A stretch of 64,000 nt of DNA from Variovorax paradoxus (GTDB lineage: Bacteria > Pseudomonadota > Gammaproteobacteria > Burkholderiales > Burkholderiaceae_C). Each line of letters begins with the position of its first letter. The first letter of the stretch is position 1. Position numbers and translations under genes: made by a program. The DNA lies in the NCBI RefSeq assembly GCF_009498455.1, contig NZ_CP045644.1, positions 7,224,088 to 7,288,087 on the forward strand, read 5' to 3'. Of the stretch, positions 35,629 to 46,912 are shown one piece after another. The notes below the pieces were generated by a model. The model was given only the letters and a program-made list of their open reading frames with translations. It ran no database searches and was not told the DNA's origin.

Positions 35629-36864
35629 TCAAGCAACGACGGCGCGATCGGGCCAGCTCGGATCGCTCGATGCGTCGGAGGTCAGCACCAGCACGACGTG
35701 CGCATCGGCCGCGATGGTCTCGGCCTCGCGCAGTTGCCGCACCGCGCCCAGGCCCGCCGCCGCCGCCAATTCGGCGCTCACGCCGGCCGCCGTGAGCAGC
35801 CGCCGCGCCGCGCGGGCTTCGTCGTCGCCCACCACCACGGCACCGCCGCCGCTGGCCGTGGCGGCCTGCCACTGCAGATATGTGACCGTCGCGCCCGCGC
35901 TCGACAACTGCGCCGTGCGACCGGGATAGTTGCCATTGAGCGCCCCGCCCCCGAGCACGCGCGACAGCCGCGGGAACGGCTCGACCAGCCACATCCGCGG
36001 CAGGCGCGCGATGCGCCCCGCCGCCAGCAGCTCGCGAAAGCCGGCGTAGATGCCCCAGGCCATGTCGCCGCGCCCGGTCGGCACCACGACGTGGTCGGGC
36101 AGGCCGCCGTCCTGCAGGCACTCTTCGGCAATGGCCTTGTAGCCCTCCACGCCCAGCGGCGCGTTGCCGAGCGCCGGCAGGCGGTAGTTGGTCAGCGCGA
36201 AATAGCCCGGGTACTGGGAGCGCTCGCGCACGAAACCCCAGCGGCCGGTGTTGTCGGCAAACACATAACGCCGTGCGCCCAGCGCGTCGAGTTGGCGCGC
36301 GTAGGTCGCGGGCATCGCCTCGTACGTGGCCACTTCGCAGCCGAGCCCCGCCGCCCACGCGTAGTGCGCCGCCGACACCGCCGTGTTGCCCGACGACGCG
36401 AGCACCAGCGTGTGGGCGCCGGCGTCCAGCGCCTGCGCCACGCCCATCGCGGTCAGCCGGTCTTTGGGCGAGCCGGTCGGGTTGCGCGATTCGTCCTTGA
36501 TGCTCAGGCGTGCCACGCCGAACTGCTGCGCCAGGTCGGGCATGTCGTGCTGTGGCGTGTTTCCCTCGCCGAGCGAAAAGCCCTGCAGGTACGGCATCGG
36601 CACCACGTCCGGCCCGCCGGGCCGGTAGCTCGCGCGCAGGCCGACGTGAAAGCCGGCCTGCCGGCAGGCCGGGCAGCCGTCGTTGGCCAGCGAAACCGGG
36701 TACAGCGTGTCGCAGCGCAGGCACTGCAAACCCTGCAGGCGCGGATTGCGCTCGGGCGTGAACGAGCGGCCGAGCACCCCGGCCGGCCGGCCCGGCAGGA
36801 AGGTCTGCGCGGGGCTCTCCGGCGGTGCGGTGAACTTGAAGTCCAGAACGGGCGATGGGGTCAC
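35629..36864 (-). CDS. Threonine-synthase-like PLP-dependent enzyme
   Basis: This fold-type II PLP protein is 411 aa from GTG at 36864. An ATG at 36912 is in frame, but the extra 16 codons are AT-rich and look like leader. It has the PLP lysine in NPTGSPKDRLTAMGV (Lys134), the phosphate loop SSGNTAVS, and an N-terminal zinc-ribbon-like set of cysteines 48, 51, 64 and 67. Threonine synthase converts O-phosphohomoserine to threonine. This could be a paralogue with another substrate, since it stands outside any threonine operon. Confidence 0.75.
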   Translation of the reverse strand: MTPSPVLDFKFTAPPESPAQTFLPGRPAGVLGRSFTPERNPRLQGLQCLRCDTLYPVSLANDGCPACRQAGFHVGLRASYRPGGPDVVPMPYLQGFSLGEGNTPQHDMPDLAQQFGVARLSIKDESRNPTGSPKDRLTAMGVAQALDAGAHTLVLASSGNTAVSAAHYAWAAGLGCEVATYEAMPATYARQLDALGARRYVFADNTGRWGFVRERSQYPGYFALTNYRLPALGNAPLGVEGYKAIAEECLQDGGLPDHVVVPTGRGDMAWGIYAGFRELLAAGRIARLPRMWLVEPFPRLSRVLGGGALNGNYPGRTAQLSSAGATVTYLQWQAATASGGGAVVVGDDEARAARRLLTAAGVSAELAAAAGLGAVRQLREAETIAADAHVVLVLTSDASSDPSWPDRAVVA

Positions 36865-36968
36865 GGATCGTTGACTCGTTAATAAATGTGACGGAATCTT
36901 ATTCAAAATCAACCAATTTCCCGATACGGGAATTCATCCCATTGCAGTGGCTTTCAGTTTCTCTTCAC

Positions 36969-37661
36969 TTATTTCCACGTGAACTCGTGGTTCAGCCCGA
37001 TCACCACGCCGCGCGTGCCCTGCGGCCCGGTGCGCGACGTGCTGATGTCGAGGCTGATCAGCGGTGTCAGGCTGACGCGGCCGCCCACGCGCGAGGTCCA
37101 CACGTCCCCGGCCCGGAGGCGCTCGGCGATCAGCGACACGGCATCGTTCAGCGCCCACTCCACCGCCAGGCCGCCGCGCGGCGTGCGCGCGCCGGTGCCC
37201 AGCGCCCAGTCGGCACCGAGGTTGGCGTGAAATTGCAGACTCTCGGTGGGCCGCCAGGTGAGCGGCACGACCAGCTGTCCACCCATGCGACCGCCGCGCC
37301 GCAGATCGGCCACTGCACCCATCGACACGGCGGCGCTGAAAGGCGCATCGGCGGCCGTGCCGGCAAAGGTCCATTTGAGTTGCGGGCCGCCCGTGACCGA
37401 GTGCACACCCTGCGCCGAGAGCCGGTCGACGTTCAGTCCCAGCTCGACTGGCCCGACCCGGCAGGCTGGCCCGACATGAAAGCCCGTCGTGACCGGCTCG
37501 GCGCCGCTGCGGCCCCACCAGGTTTCGTACTGGCACTGACCCGGATCGAGCGTGCCGGCATCGTCGACATCGAAGTGGCCGGCGGCCTGTGCGCCGAGGC
37601 CCGGCAGCGCCGCGCATGCAGCGAGCAGCAGGCGTGCGGTGCGCTTGTTGTTGTTCTTCAT
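36969..37661 (-). CDS. Exported beta-rich protein, probable outer-membrane barrel
   Basis: This 230-aa protein has a signal peptide (RLLLAACAALPGLGAQA). The segment also contains LLAAC, so lipidation at Cys16 cannot be excluded. The mature part is rich in alternating hydrophobic strands and glycine and ends in aromatic-rich NHEFTWK, as expected for a small outer-membrane barrel. I recognise no named family. It lies between the PLP enzyme and the response regulator on the same strand. Confidence 0.6.
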   Translation of the reverse strand: MKNNNKRTARLLLAACAALPGLGAQAAGHFDVDDAGTLDPGQCQYETWWGRSGAEPVTTGFHVGPACRVGPVELGLNVDRLSAQGVHSVTGGPQLKWTFAGTAADAPFSAAVSMGAVADLRRGGRMGGQLVVPLTWRPTESLQFHANLGADWALGTGARTPRGGLAVEWALNDAVSLIAERLRAGDVWTSRVGGRVSLTPLISLDISTSRTGPQGTRGVVIGLNHEFTWK

Positions 37662-37743
37662 CTCGTGCTTCCCTCAGAGAGCCCTGCCTCATTCTAGGAA
37701 GCCGGAAAGTCCGCGCCATGACGCGGCGCCGCCTGCAGATCAC

Positions 37744-38775
37744 TCAGAACTCGAACTGCGGCTGCAGCTCGCGGAGGCGCTTGATCGCCACGCCGGCCGC
37801 CGCCGTGCGCGTCTCGACGCCCAGCTTCACGTACACGCGCTCCAGGTGTTTCTTGGCCGTGGCCGGGCTGCTGCCGAGGATCTCGCCGATGTCCTTGTTG
37901 GTCTTGCCCTTGACCACCCAGTACAGCACCTCGGCCTCGCGCGCCGTGAGCTTCAGGCTCAGGCTCATGGCCTCGATCACGGCGGTGTCGGACACCTCGC
38001 GCATGACGATCATCCATTCGTCGCCGGCATCGTCTTCGCCGGTCTGGCGATGCAGCCGCAGGCTCAGGCTGCGCGCGCCCTGCGCGATGGTCAGCGCGGG
38101 CGGCTCGATGCCGCGCGCGCGGGCCTCGGGCGCGTGCTGGCGCAGCCAGTCGAGCACGGCCGGCGGCGTCTCGGGCGCCTGCGTTTCGCAGTAGCGCGAC
38201 AGCAGGTCGCGCGCCAGCGCCGTCTGCCAGATCAGCCGCCCCTCGGGCAGCCGCACCGTGATGCTCGCGTAGCCGAAGGCGTCGAGCGCATTGCGTGCCT
38301 GCCCGGCCTGGTGCGCCTCCTGTCGCGCGCGGCGGGCGCCCTGCAGATGCACGTTCATGCGCGCCAGCACCTCCTTCGGCTTGATCGGCTTGGTGACGTA
38401 GTCGACCCCGCCCGCCTCGAGCGCGGCCACGAGGTGTTCAGTCTCGGTGAGGCCCGTCATGAACACGATGGGGATGTGCGCGGTGGCCGCATCGGCCTTG
38501 AGCCGGCGCGCCACCTCGAAGCCGTCGATGCCCGGCATCATGGCGTCGAGCAGCACGATGTCGGGGCGCGCCTGCGCGGCGCGCTGCAGCGCCTGCTCGC
38601 CGTTGGTGGCGATGAGCACGGTGTAGCCCGATTCGTCGAGCGCGTCGTGCAGCACGGCGAGGTTGTCGGGCACGTCGTCGACGATCAGCACCAGGTCGCC
38701 GTGGGCGCCCTGCTGCTCACGCAGCGTGCGGGCGAGCGGTGAAGTCAGCATGGTCGGTGGAGACAAGAGAGTCAT
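37744..38775 (-). CDS. Response regulator, receiver plus LuxR-type DNA-binding domain
   Basis: This 343-aa protein has a receiver at about 28-145 with acidic pair Asp33-Asp34, phospho-acceptor Asp77 in IVLLDAMMPGIDG and TKPIK. A middle segment of about 120 residues resembles a PAS-like sensor. A C-terminal LuxR helix-turn-helix follows (LTAREAEVLYWVVKGKTNKDI). Its ATG overlaps the sensor-kinase stop (ATGA), so the two are a coupled two-component pair. It probably controls the divergent urease genes or nearby transport genes. Confidence 0.92.
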   Translation of the reverse strand: MTLLSPPTMLTSPLARTLREQQGAHGDLVLIVDDVPDNLAVLHDALDESGYTVLIATNGEQALQRAAQARPDIVLLDAMMPGIDGFEVARRLKADAATAHIPIVFMTGLTETEHLVAALEAGGVDYVTKPIKPKEVLARMNVHLQGARRARQEAHQAGQARNALDAFGYASITVRLPEGRLIWQTALARDLLSRYCETQAPETPPAVLDWLRQHAPEARARGIEPPALTIAQGARSLSLRLHRQTGEDDAGDEWMIVMREVSDTAVIEAMSLSLKLTAREAEVLYWVVKGKTNKDIGEILGSSPATAKKHLERVYVKLGVETRTAAAGVAIKRLRELQPQFEF

Positions 38776-41700
38776 GCGGCGCCCTCGGCGGCTTCGGCCA
38801 GCGCGCGGCCCATGGCTTCGAACTGGAACTGGCGGGCCAGCGCGCGCTGGGCCTCGGTCCATGCAGCGCACTCGGGCTGCGCGGCGTCGATGTCGTCGAG
38901 CTGGTTCATGATGCCGCGAAAGTAGCCCAGGCTCACCGCTTCGTCGAGTGCACGCAGACGCGCCAGCGACGGCGGCTGCATCGCGCGCGGCGCGGCCACG
39001 GCGGGCGCAGGCCGCGCGGCGGTGTCGGTCCATGTCAAGGCGAGCCGGCGCTCCAGCCAGTCGAGCAGTTCGCTGTGGCGCACGGGCTTGACGAAGAAGT
39101 CTTCGGGCGCAATGCCCACGTCGTTGTCGAGCCCCTTGTCGAAAGCATTGGCCGAGACGATGGCCACCGACGCTTCGGCCAGCCCCAGCTTGCGCGCGCG
39201 TCGGATGGTTTCCCAGCCGTCGATGCCGGGCATCGCGAGGTCGACGAACATGGCGTCGGGCCGGTAACCCGCGGCGATGAGGTCCAGCGCGTCGTGCCCG
39301 CTGGCCGCGCTGCGCAGCTCGAAGCCCAGCGGCGCGAGCACATGGCCCAGCAGCTCGCGGTCGGCCTCCTCGTTGTCGACCACCAGCAGGCGCCGGCGCA
39401 CGCCCTCGTAGCCTCGCCGTGCACGCGGTGCCGGTGCGACGCGCGCGGTGCCGGCTACCGCCTCATGCACCCGCGGCAGGAACAGCCGCACGCAGAACAG
39501 CGAGCCTTCGCCCGGCGTGCTGCGCACCTTCATCTCGCCGCCCATCAGGTCGGTCAGCATCTTCGCGATGGTCAGGCCCAGGCCCGCGCCCGGCGCCGAC
39601 GACACCGCCGCGTGGCCGCGCGCAAAGGGCTCGAAGATGCGCTCGATGTCGGCGTCCGTCATGCCCGGCCCGGTGTCCTCGATCTCGATGGCGGCGAACT
39701 CGCGTGCGTAGGAAAGGCGCAAGGTCACCTGCCCCGCTGCTGTGAACTTGATCGCGTTGCCCAGCAGGTTGATGAGGATCTGGCTCACGCGCTTCTCGTC
39801 GGCGCGAACCACGTCGGGCAATGCGCCGGCCGCCTCGAAGCGAAAGCGCAGGCCCTTCTCGGCCGCCTGCAGTTCGAACATGTCGGCCAGCTCGCGCATG
39901 GCATCGGCAAAGCGCATCGGCCGCGCGTCCAGCGTGAGCTTGCCGGCCTCGATGTGGGCGATGGCCAGCGTGCCCTCGATGAGCGACAGCAGGTGCTCGC
40001 CGCCGCGCTTGATGACGGCCACCGCCTGCTGGCGGTGCGGCGGCACCGAGTGGTCTTCGCCCATGAGCTGCGCGTAGCCCAGGATGCTGTTGAGCGGCGT
40101 GCGCAGCTCGTGGCTGATGGCGCTGATGTAGCGGCTCTTAGCCTGGTTCGCGAGGTCTGCCGCGCGCCGCGCCTGGTCGGCCGCGAGCTTGGCGTGCTCG
40201 GCGATCTCACGGGCTTCTTCGGCGCTTTGCTTGGCATCCTGCAGCGCGCGGTCGGTCTCGCGGTGCAGCGCAATCTCTCGCACCAGCAGGTGGGTCTGCC
40301 GGTTCGATTCCTCTTGCGCCACCTTGCGGCTCTGGTGCGCCAGCACCAGCCACCACGCGACGATGCCCGCGATGACCAGCAGCGCCATGTAGGCCTTGAG
40401 AAACCCCGAACGCAATGAGGCCTGCTGCACGGCGGCCAGCGCCCCGGCCACGTCGGCCTGTGCCGCCAGCGCGAGCGCGCCCTCGCTCAGGGCCCGCAGC
40501 TCCTGCTGGTAGAGCACGCCGAACACCACGGCCAGCAGCGGCACGATGACCAGCATCAGCAGCAGGAAGTGCCCGAGCCCGGTGTCAAGGTAGCGCCAGC
40601 TGCGGCGCGGCAGCAGCCAGCGCAGCACGCCAGACCACTGCGCCGACAGGCTCGCGTGCGGTTTGCACAGATCGCCGCAGCGCGCATCGAGCGTGCAGCA
40701 CAGCGAGCAGATCGCGCCCTGGTAGGCCGGGCAGTGCGCCATGTCGGGCCCTTCGTACTCGCGATCGCAGATCACGCAGTGCTGCACCTTCAATCGCTGG
40801 TAGCTGCCGCCGTCGTCCGACGACGATTCGACCCGCGTCCAGCGCACCTTGCGCCCGCCCGCGGCCGGCGCGAACAGCACCGAGCCGCCGGCGTCGGACG
40901 TGCGCGCGAGGTAGTACTTGCCGCCCGTGGCCCACGCCAGCAGCGGTGACGCGACCAGCGCCGTGCCGAGCGCGATCAGCGCCGAGAACGCCTGCGCCAG
41001 CGGCCCGAACACACCGAGGTGCGCCGTGATCGACAGCACCGACGCCAGCGCCATCGCACCCACACCCACCGGGTTGATGTCCCACAGGTGCGCGCGCTTG
41101 AACTCGATGCCCGGCGGCGACAGCCCCAGCGGCTTGTTGATGACCAGGTCGGCCACCACGGCCATCATCCAGGCGATGGCGATGTTGGCGAACAGCCCGA
41201 GCACGTCGCCCAGCGCCTCGAACACGTTCATCTCCATCAGCATGAAGGCGATGAGCGCGTTGAACACCACCCACACCACGCGCCCCGGGTGGCTGTGCGC
41301 CACGCGCGAGAAGAAATTGCTCCAGGCCAGCGAGCCCGCGTAGGCGTTCGTCACGTTGATCTTCAGCTGCGAGATCACCACGAACAGCGCCGTCGCTGCC
41401 ACCGCCCAGCCGTAGTTCGGAAACACGTACTCGTAGGCCGCCAGGTACATCTGGTTCGGATCGACCGCGCGCTCGACCGGCACCATGTGCGTGATCGCCA
41501 GGTAGGCCAGCGCAGCCCCGCCCAGCATCTTGACCACCCCAGCACCACCCAGCCCGGCCCGCCCGCCAGCACGCCGGCCCACCAGCGGCGCGCCGTGCCC
41601 GCGGTGCGCGCCGGCATGAAGCGCAGATAGTCGGCCTGCTCGCCCATCTGCGTGATGAGCGCGATGCCGACCGTCAACGCAGCACCGAACAGGTGCAAAT

Positions 41701-42420
41701 TGAATCCCTGCGCGCCCGGCTTCGCCCCGCTGTAGTGCGTGATACCCGCGAACGCACCAGGATCGCGCACAAGCACGAACACAAAGGGCACCACCAGCAT
41801 CAGCAGCCACAGCGGCTGTGTCCACAGCTGCAGCCGGCTGATCACCGACACCCGTGCGTGACCAGCGGAATCACCACCAGCGCGCACACCAGGTAGCCCC
41901 ACACCGGCGGAATGCCCAGCGCCAGCTCGAGCGCATAGGCCATCACGGCCGCCTCGAGCGCAAAGAAGATGAAGGTGAAGCTCGCGTAGATCAGCGAGGT
42001 GAGCGTGGAGCCGATGTAGCCGAAGCCCGCGCCGCGCGTGAGCAAATCCATGTCCAGCCCGTAGCGCGCCGCGTACACGCTGATCGGCAGCCCTGCCAGG
42101 AAGATGATGAGCCCCGTCACGAGGATCGCCCAGAAGGCATTGGCGAAGCCGTACTGCACCAGCAGCGTGGCGCCGACCGCCTCCAGCACCAGGAACGACG
42201 CCGCCCCGAAGGCCGTGTTGGCCACCCGCCATTCGGACCATTTGCGAAAGCGCTGCGGCGTGTAGCGCAGCGCGTAGTCCTCGAGCGTTTCGCTCGCGAC
42301 CCAGCTGTTGTAGTCGCGCCGCACCTTCACGATGCGCTGGGGCGCGTCGTCGGGAAGGAGGGGTGCGTCGGCAGGGTTCACACCGTTTCGGTGCAGCTTC
42401 CGTGCCACCGGGTACGTCAT
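38772..42420 (-). CDS. NCS1-type transporter fused to Cys-rich module, histidine kinase and receiver; two frame changes
   Basis: Conceptual repair gives about 1216 aa. Residues 1 to about 480 are a complete NCS1 (purine, cytosine, uracil, allantoin) permease, for example [19 protein letters not shown] and [18 protein letters not shown] cysteine/histidine cluster follows at about 546-586 ([18 protein letters not shown] ... CSLCC ... CGDLCKPH), then two more helices, a coiled linker, HisKA with His near 770 ([18 protein letters not shown]), HATPase ([35 protein letters not shown]) and a receiver with Asp near 1060. Missing Gs in runs at 41851 and about 41539 explain both shifts. It is divergent from ureA by 78 bp and coupled to the LuxR regulator. 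Confidence 0.85.
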
Positions 42421-42498
42421 TTGGCGAACAGGGCACGACTGTTGCAAAGAGATTGCCTTGCCCATAATCACCGACCGCCACCCGACGAAGCCGCCGCC

Positions 42499-42801
42499 AT
42501 GGAACTGACCCCGCGCGAAAAAGACAAGCTGCTGATCTTCACGGCCGCCCTGCTGGCCGAACGCCGCAAGGCACGCGGGCTCAAGCTCAACTACCCCGAA
42601 GCCATCGCGCTGATCACCGCCGCCGTGATGGAAGGCGCCCGCGACGGCAAGAGCGTCGCCGAGCTGATGAGCGAGGGCCGCAGCGTGCTCACCCGCGCCG
42701 ACGTGATGGACGGCATCGCCGACATGATTCCCGACATCCAGGTCGAAGCCAGCTTTCCCGACGGCACCAAGCTCGTGACCGTCCACCAGCCGATCGTCTG
42801 A
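42499..42801 (+). CDS. ureA: Urease subunit gamma
   Basis: This 100-aa protein, exactly the family length, begins [20 protein letters not shown] and contains [26 protein letters not shown]. It is a structural subunit of the nickel urease that hydrolyses urea to ammonia and carbamate. It is the first gene of the cluster here; ureD, which normally precedes it, is not in the 78-bp gap or elsewhere in the window. Confidence 0.97.
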   Translation: MELTPREKDKLLIFTAALLAERRKARGLKLNYPEAIALITAAVMEGARDGKSVAELMSEGRSVLTRADVMDGIADMIPDIQVEASFPDGTKLVTVHQPIV

Positions 42802-42833
42802 AGAACCTCCGCCACAAGAAGAAAGATCCCGCC

Positions 42834-43430
42834 ATGCGCTTCGCAAAGACTTCCGCCCTGCTCGTCACCCTCCTGCTGCCGCTGGCCGCCAGCGCCCACA
42901 CCGGCGTGGACGGCGGCGTGCACCACGGCTTTGTCACCGGCTTCATGCACCCGCTGACCGGCGCCGATCACCTCGCGGCGATGGTCGCGGTCGGCCTGTG
43001 GAGCGCGCTGGTCGCGCGCCGGGCCTGGCCCGACCTGCTGTGGGCGCCGCTGGCCTTCGCAGCCATGCTGCTCGCGGGAGCGCTGGCCGGGCTGGCCGGC
43101 GTGCAGCTGCCGGCCGTCGAGCCGATGATCGCCGCCTCGCTGCTGGTGCTGGGCCTGCTGGTCGCCACGCGCGTGCACCTGCCGGCCGGCGTTGCCATGG
43201 CCGTCGTGGGCCTGTTCGCCGTTTTCCATGGCGTGGCACACGGCCACGAGCTGGCGGGCGAACACGGCGCCGCCCTCACGCTGGCTGGCATGGTCAGCGC
43301 CACGCTGCTGCTGCACACCGCCGGCATCGCGCTGGGCTGGGCGCTGCGCCATGCCAACGCGTGGCTGCCACGCGTGGCCGGCGCTGCCGTCGTCGCCCTC
43401 GGCGCCACGCTGCTGGCCCAGGCGATCTGA
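42834..43430 (+). CDS. hupE: HupE/UreJ family nickel transporter-like protein
   Basis: This 198-aa membrane protein has a signal-like first segment, about six hydrophobic helices and the HupE/UreJ metal motif [12 protein letters not shown], with FHGVAHGHE further on. Relatives carry nickel (or cobalt) into the cell. Placement between ureA and ureB is typical of this bacterial family and supports a role in supplying nickel to urease. Confidence 0.92.
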   Translation: MRFAKTSALLVTLLLPLAASAHTGVDGGVHHGFVTGFMHPLTGADHLAAMVAVGLWSALVARRAWPDLLWAPLAFAAMLLAGALAGLAGVQLPAVEPMIAASLLVLGLLVATRVHLPAGVAMAVVGLFAVFHGVAHGHELAGEHGAALTLAGMVSATLLLHTAGIALGWALRHANAWLPRVAGAAVVALGATLLAQAI

Positions 43431-43437
43431 GGCGGCC

Positions 43438-43742
43438 ATGACGCCCGGCGAACTCCTCATCGACGACGGCGAGCACACGCTCAACCCCGGCCGCCGCGCG
43501 CTCACGCTGGTGGTGCGCAACACGGCCGACCGGCCGATCCAGGTCGGATCGCACTATCACTTCGCCGAAACCAACGGCGCCCTCGACTTCGACCGCGCCG
43601 CCGCACGCGGCATGCGGCTGAACATCGCCTCGGGCGCCGCGGTGCGCTTCGAGCCGGGCCAGCAGCGCACGGTCGAGCTGGTCGATTTTTCCGGCGATCG
43701 CATCGTCTACGGCTTTCGCGGCCTCGTTCAAGGAAGCTCTGA
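43438..43742 (+). CDS. ureB: Urease subunit beta, one frame change near the 3' end
   Basis: The first 97 codons read as UreB ([50 protein letters not shown]). As sequenced the frame misses its stop and runs to 43833 inside ureC. Adding one G to the GG at 43732-43733 gives the normal ending QGKL and a TGA at 43740-43742, making 101 aa and leaving 3 bp before the ureC ATG. I therefore treat the shift as a likely base-call error. Confidence 0.93.
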
Positions 43743-43745
43743 AAC

Positions 43746-45464
<1,719 letters not shown>

Positions 45465-45467
45465 ATG

Positions 45468-45872
45468 TCAGGCGTGTTGCGACACCACGCGATCGCGAAT
45501 CCATTGGGCGAAAGTTTCCTCCTCGACCTCGCCCGCAGCGAGGGCGAGCACCTGGAGCACGCACTCCTCGTCCGAGGCAGTGAACTCGAATCCGTTGAGA
45601 TCGAGAAACACCTCCATCGCCACGAATGCCGTCCGCTTGTTGCCATCCACGAAGGGATGGTTGCGCGCGATGCCAAACGCGTAGCAGGCGGCCAGCGCCG
45701 CGGCATCGGGGGATTCGTACAGCGCCCGATGCTGAGGACGGCCCATCGCGGAAGCGAGCATGCCTTCGTCGCGAATTCCCGCGGGCCCGCCGTGTTCGGC
45801 GAGCTGTTCCTCGTGCACCAACGCCATGAGTTTGGCGCTGAGCCACATCCAAGGCTGGTTGGCGGCCGTCAT
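45468..45872 (-). CDS. doc: Doc-type toxin (Fic/Doc family)
   Basis: This 134-aa protein has the Doc active-site motif HPFVDGNKRTAF (core H-x-F-x-D-G-N-K-R). Doc phosphorylates elongation factor Tu and stops translation. The ATG overlaps the stop of the antitoxin gene (ATGA), as in toxin-antitoxin pairs. It is convergent with ureC, with only 3 bp between stops, so the module sits inside the urease cluster. Confidence 0.92.
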   Translation of the reverse strand: MTAANQPWMWLSAKLMALVHEEQLAEHGGPAGIRDEGMLASAMGRPQHRALYESPDAAALAACYAFGIARNHPFVDGNKRTAFVAMEVFLDLNGFEFTASDEECVLQVLALAAGEVEEETFAQWIRDRVVSQHA

Positions 45873-46096
45873 TTAGCGAGCTCGCGCAGGACGTTGCGGC
45901 GCTTCTTCATGACGCGTCGCGCCGCTTCCATTTGCTGCTCGAATGCTTCGTCGTACGGCGTGATGTTGAAGCCGCCGTTCGAGGCCTTCGTGACGTAAAG
46001 CGTGTCGCCCTTGCCCACATTCATGCTCGACAGCAATTCCTTGGGCAGGATGACGCCAACCGAATTGCCGATCTGAGTGACTTTGATAGCGGACAT
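45869..46096 (-). CDS. AbrB/MazE-type antitoxin for the Doc toxin
   Basis: This 75-aa protein has an N-terminal SpoVT/AbrB swapped-hairpin DNA-binding domain (KVTQIGNSVGVILPKELL) and a charged C-terminal tail that should wrap the toxin. Classical Doc is paired with Phd; an AbrB-type partner is a known alternative. It is probably autoregulatory through the palindrome at 46121-46136. Confidence 0.9.
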   Translation of the reverse strand: MSAIKVTQIGNSVGVILPKELLSSMNVGKGDTLYVTKASNGGFNITPYDEAFEQQMEAARRVMKKRRNVLRELAK

Positions 46097-46120
46097 GGTT
46101 TCGCTCCGAAGAACAAAAGT

Positions 46121-46136
46121 TATAACAAACGTTATA
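46121..46136 (-). promoter_or_regulatory. Probable operator of the toxin-antitoxin pair
   Basis: TATAAC and GTTATA are exact inverted arms around AAAC, 25 bp before the antitoxin start, in an AT-rich patch that also supplies -10-like sequence. AbrB-type antitoxins bind such sites to repress themselves. It lies between the antitoxin and ureE and could affect ureE transcription too. Confidence 0.5.
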
Positions 46137-46168
46137 TTAGCCGGTCAAACTTGGAGTCGCAACCCGCC

Positions 46169-46906
46169 ATGCTCACCGCCAACAAACTCATGCCCCAGGG
46201 CCGCGGTCTCGCGCCCGTGCTGCTCAAGCGTGCCGCCACCATCGAACTCGATTGGGACGTGCGCCAGAAAAGCCGTTTCGACGCCACCGACTCGCAGGGC
46301 CGGCAGATCGGCATCTTCCTGCCGCGCGGCACCGCGGTGCGCGGCGGCGACGTGCTGGTCGCGGAAGACGGTTCGCTGGTGCGCGTGATCGCGGCGCCGC
46401 AGCCGGTGCTGCGCATCACGCACTGCACGGCCCACGGCACGCCCTTCGACCTGACGCGCGCGGCCTACCACCTGGGCAACCGGCATGTTCCGATCGAGCT
46501 CAAGCCCGATCACCTGAAGATCGAACCCGACCACGTACTGGCCGACATGCTGCGTTCGATGCACCTGATCGTCGTCGCCGTCGAAGAAGCCTTCGAGCCC
46601 GAAGGCGGCGCGTACGGATCGCAAGGACACTCGCACGGCGGCCACAGTCACGACCATGGCCATGACCACGGCAAGAGCGGTCCGAAGCCACTCGTGCTCG
46701 CCCCGAACTGCTCGACGACGATCACGGCCACGACCACTCGCACGACCACTCACGGCCACGCATTGAAATGCCCCACCGCCCTTCCGTGCGCAGGACACTG
46801 GGTGCTTCCGCAGCGAAATCAAGGAGGAGGGCGAAGCCCGGGGGACATTCGCGGAGGGAAGTACCCGGTGGCCTGCGCACGCGCCCTGAACAGCGGCGCA
46901 CGTTAA
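46169..46906 (+). CDS. ureE: Urease accessory protein UreE, nickel chaperone, 3' frame uncertain
   Basis: The first 150 residues are UreE-like ([58 protein letters not shown]). A histidine-rich nickel-binding tail follows ([16 protein letters not shown]). As read the frame then turns into unrelated sequence and stops at 46906. One extra C at 46701-46704 would continue a second His/Asp-rich stretch in another frame, and a TGA at 46764-46766 may be near the real end. It delivers nickel to the urease complex. Confidence 0.85.
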   Translation: MLTANKLMPQGRGLAPVLLKRAATIELDWDVRQKSRFDATDSQGRQIGIFLPRGTAVRGGDVLVAEDGSLVRVIAAPQPVLRITHCTAHGTPFDLTRAAYHLGNRHVPIELKPDHLKIEPDHVLADMLRSMHLIVVAVEEAFEPEGGAYGSQGHSHGGHSHDHGHDHGKSGPKPLVLAPNCSTTITATTTRTTTHGHALKCPTALPCAGHWVLPQRNQGGGRSPGDIRGGKYPVACARALNSGAR

Positions 46907-46912
46907 AAACAA

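Noticed and set aside
37552..38742. A 396-codon + strand frame over the response regulator
   Set aside because: It is antisense to the regulator and lacks any recognisable motif.
46630..46760. Tandem CAC/GAC repeats resembling a short repeat array
   Set aside because: They encode the UreE His/Asp tail; no spacers or regular repeat units as in CRISPR.
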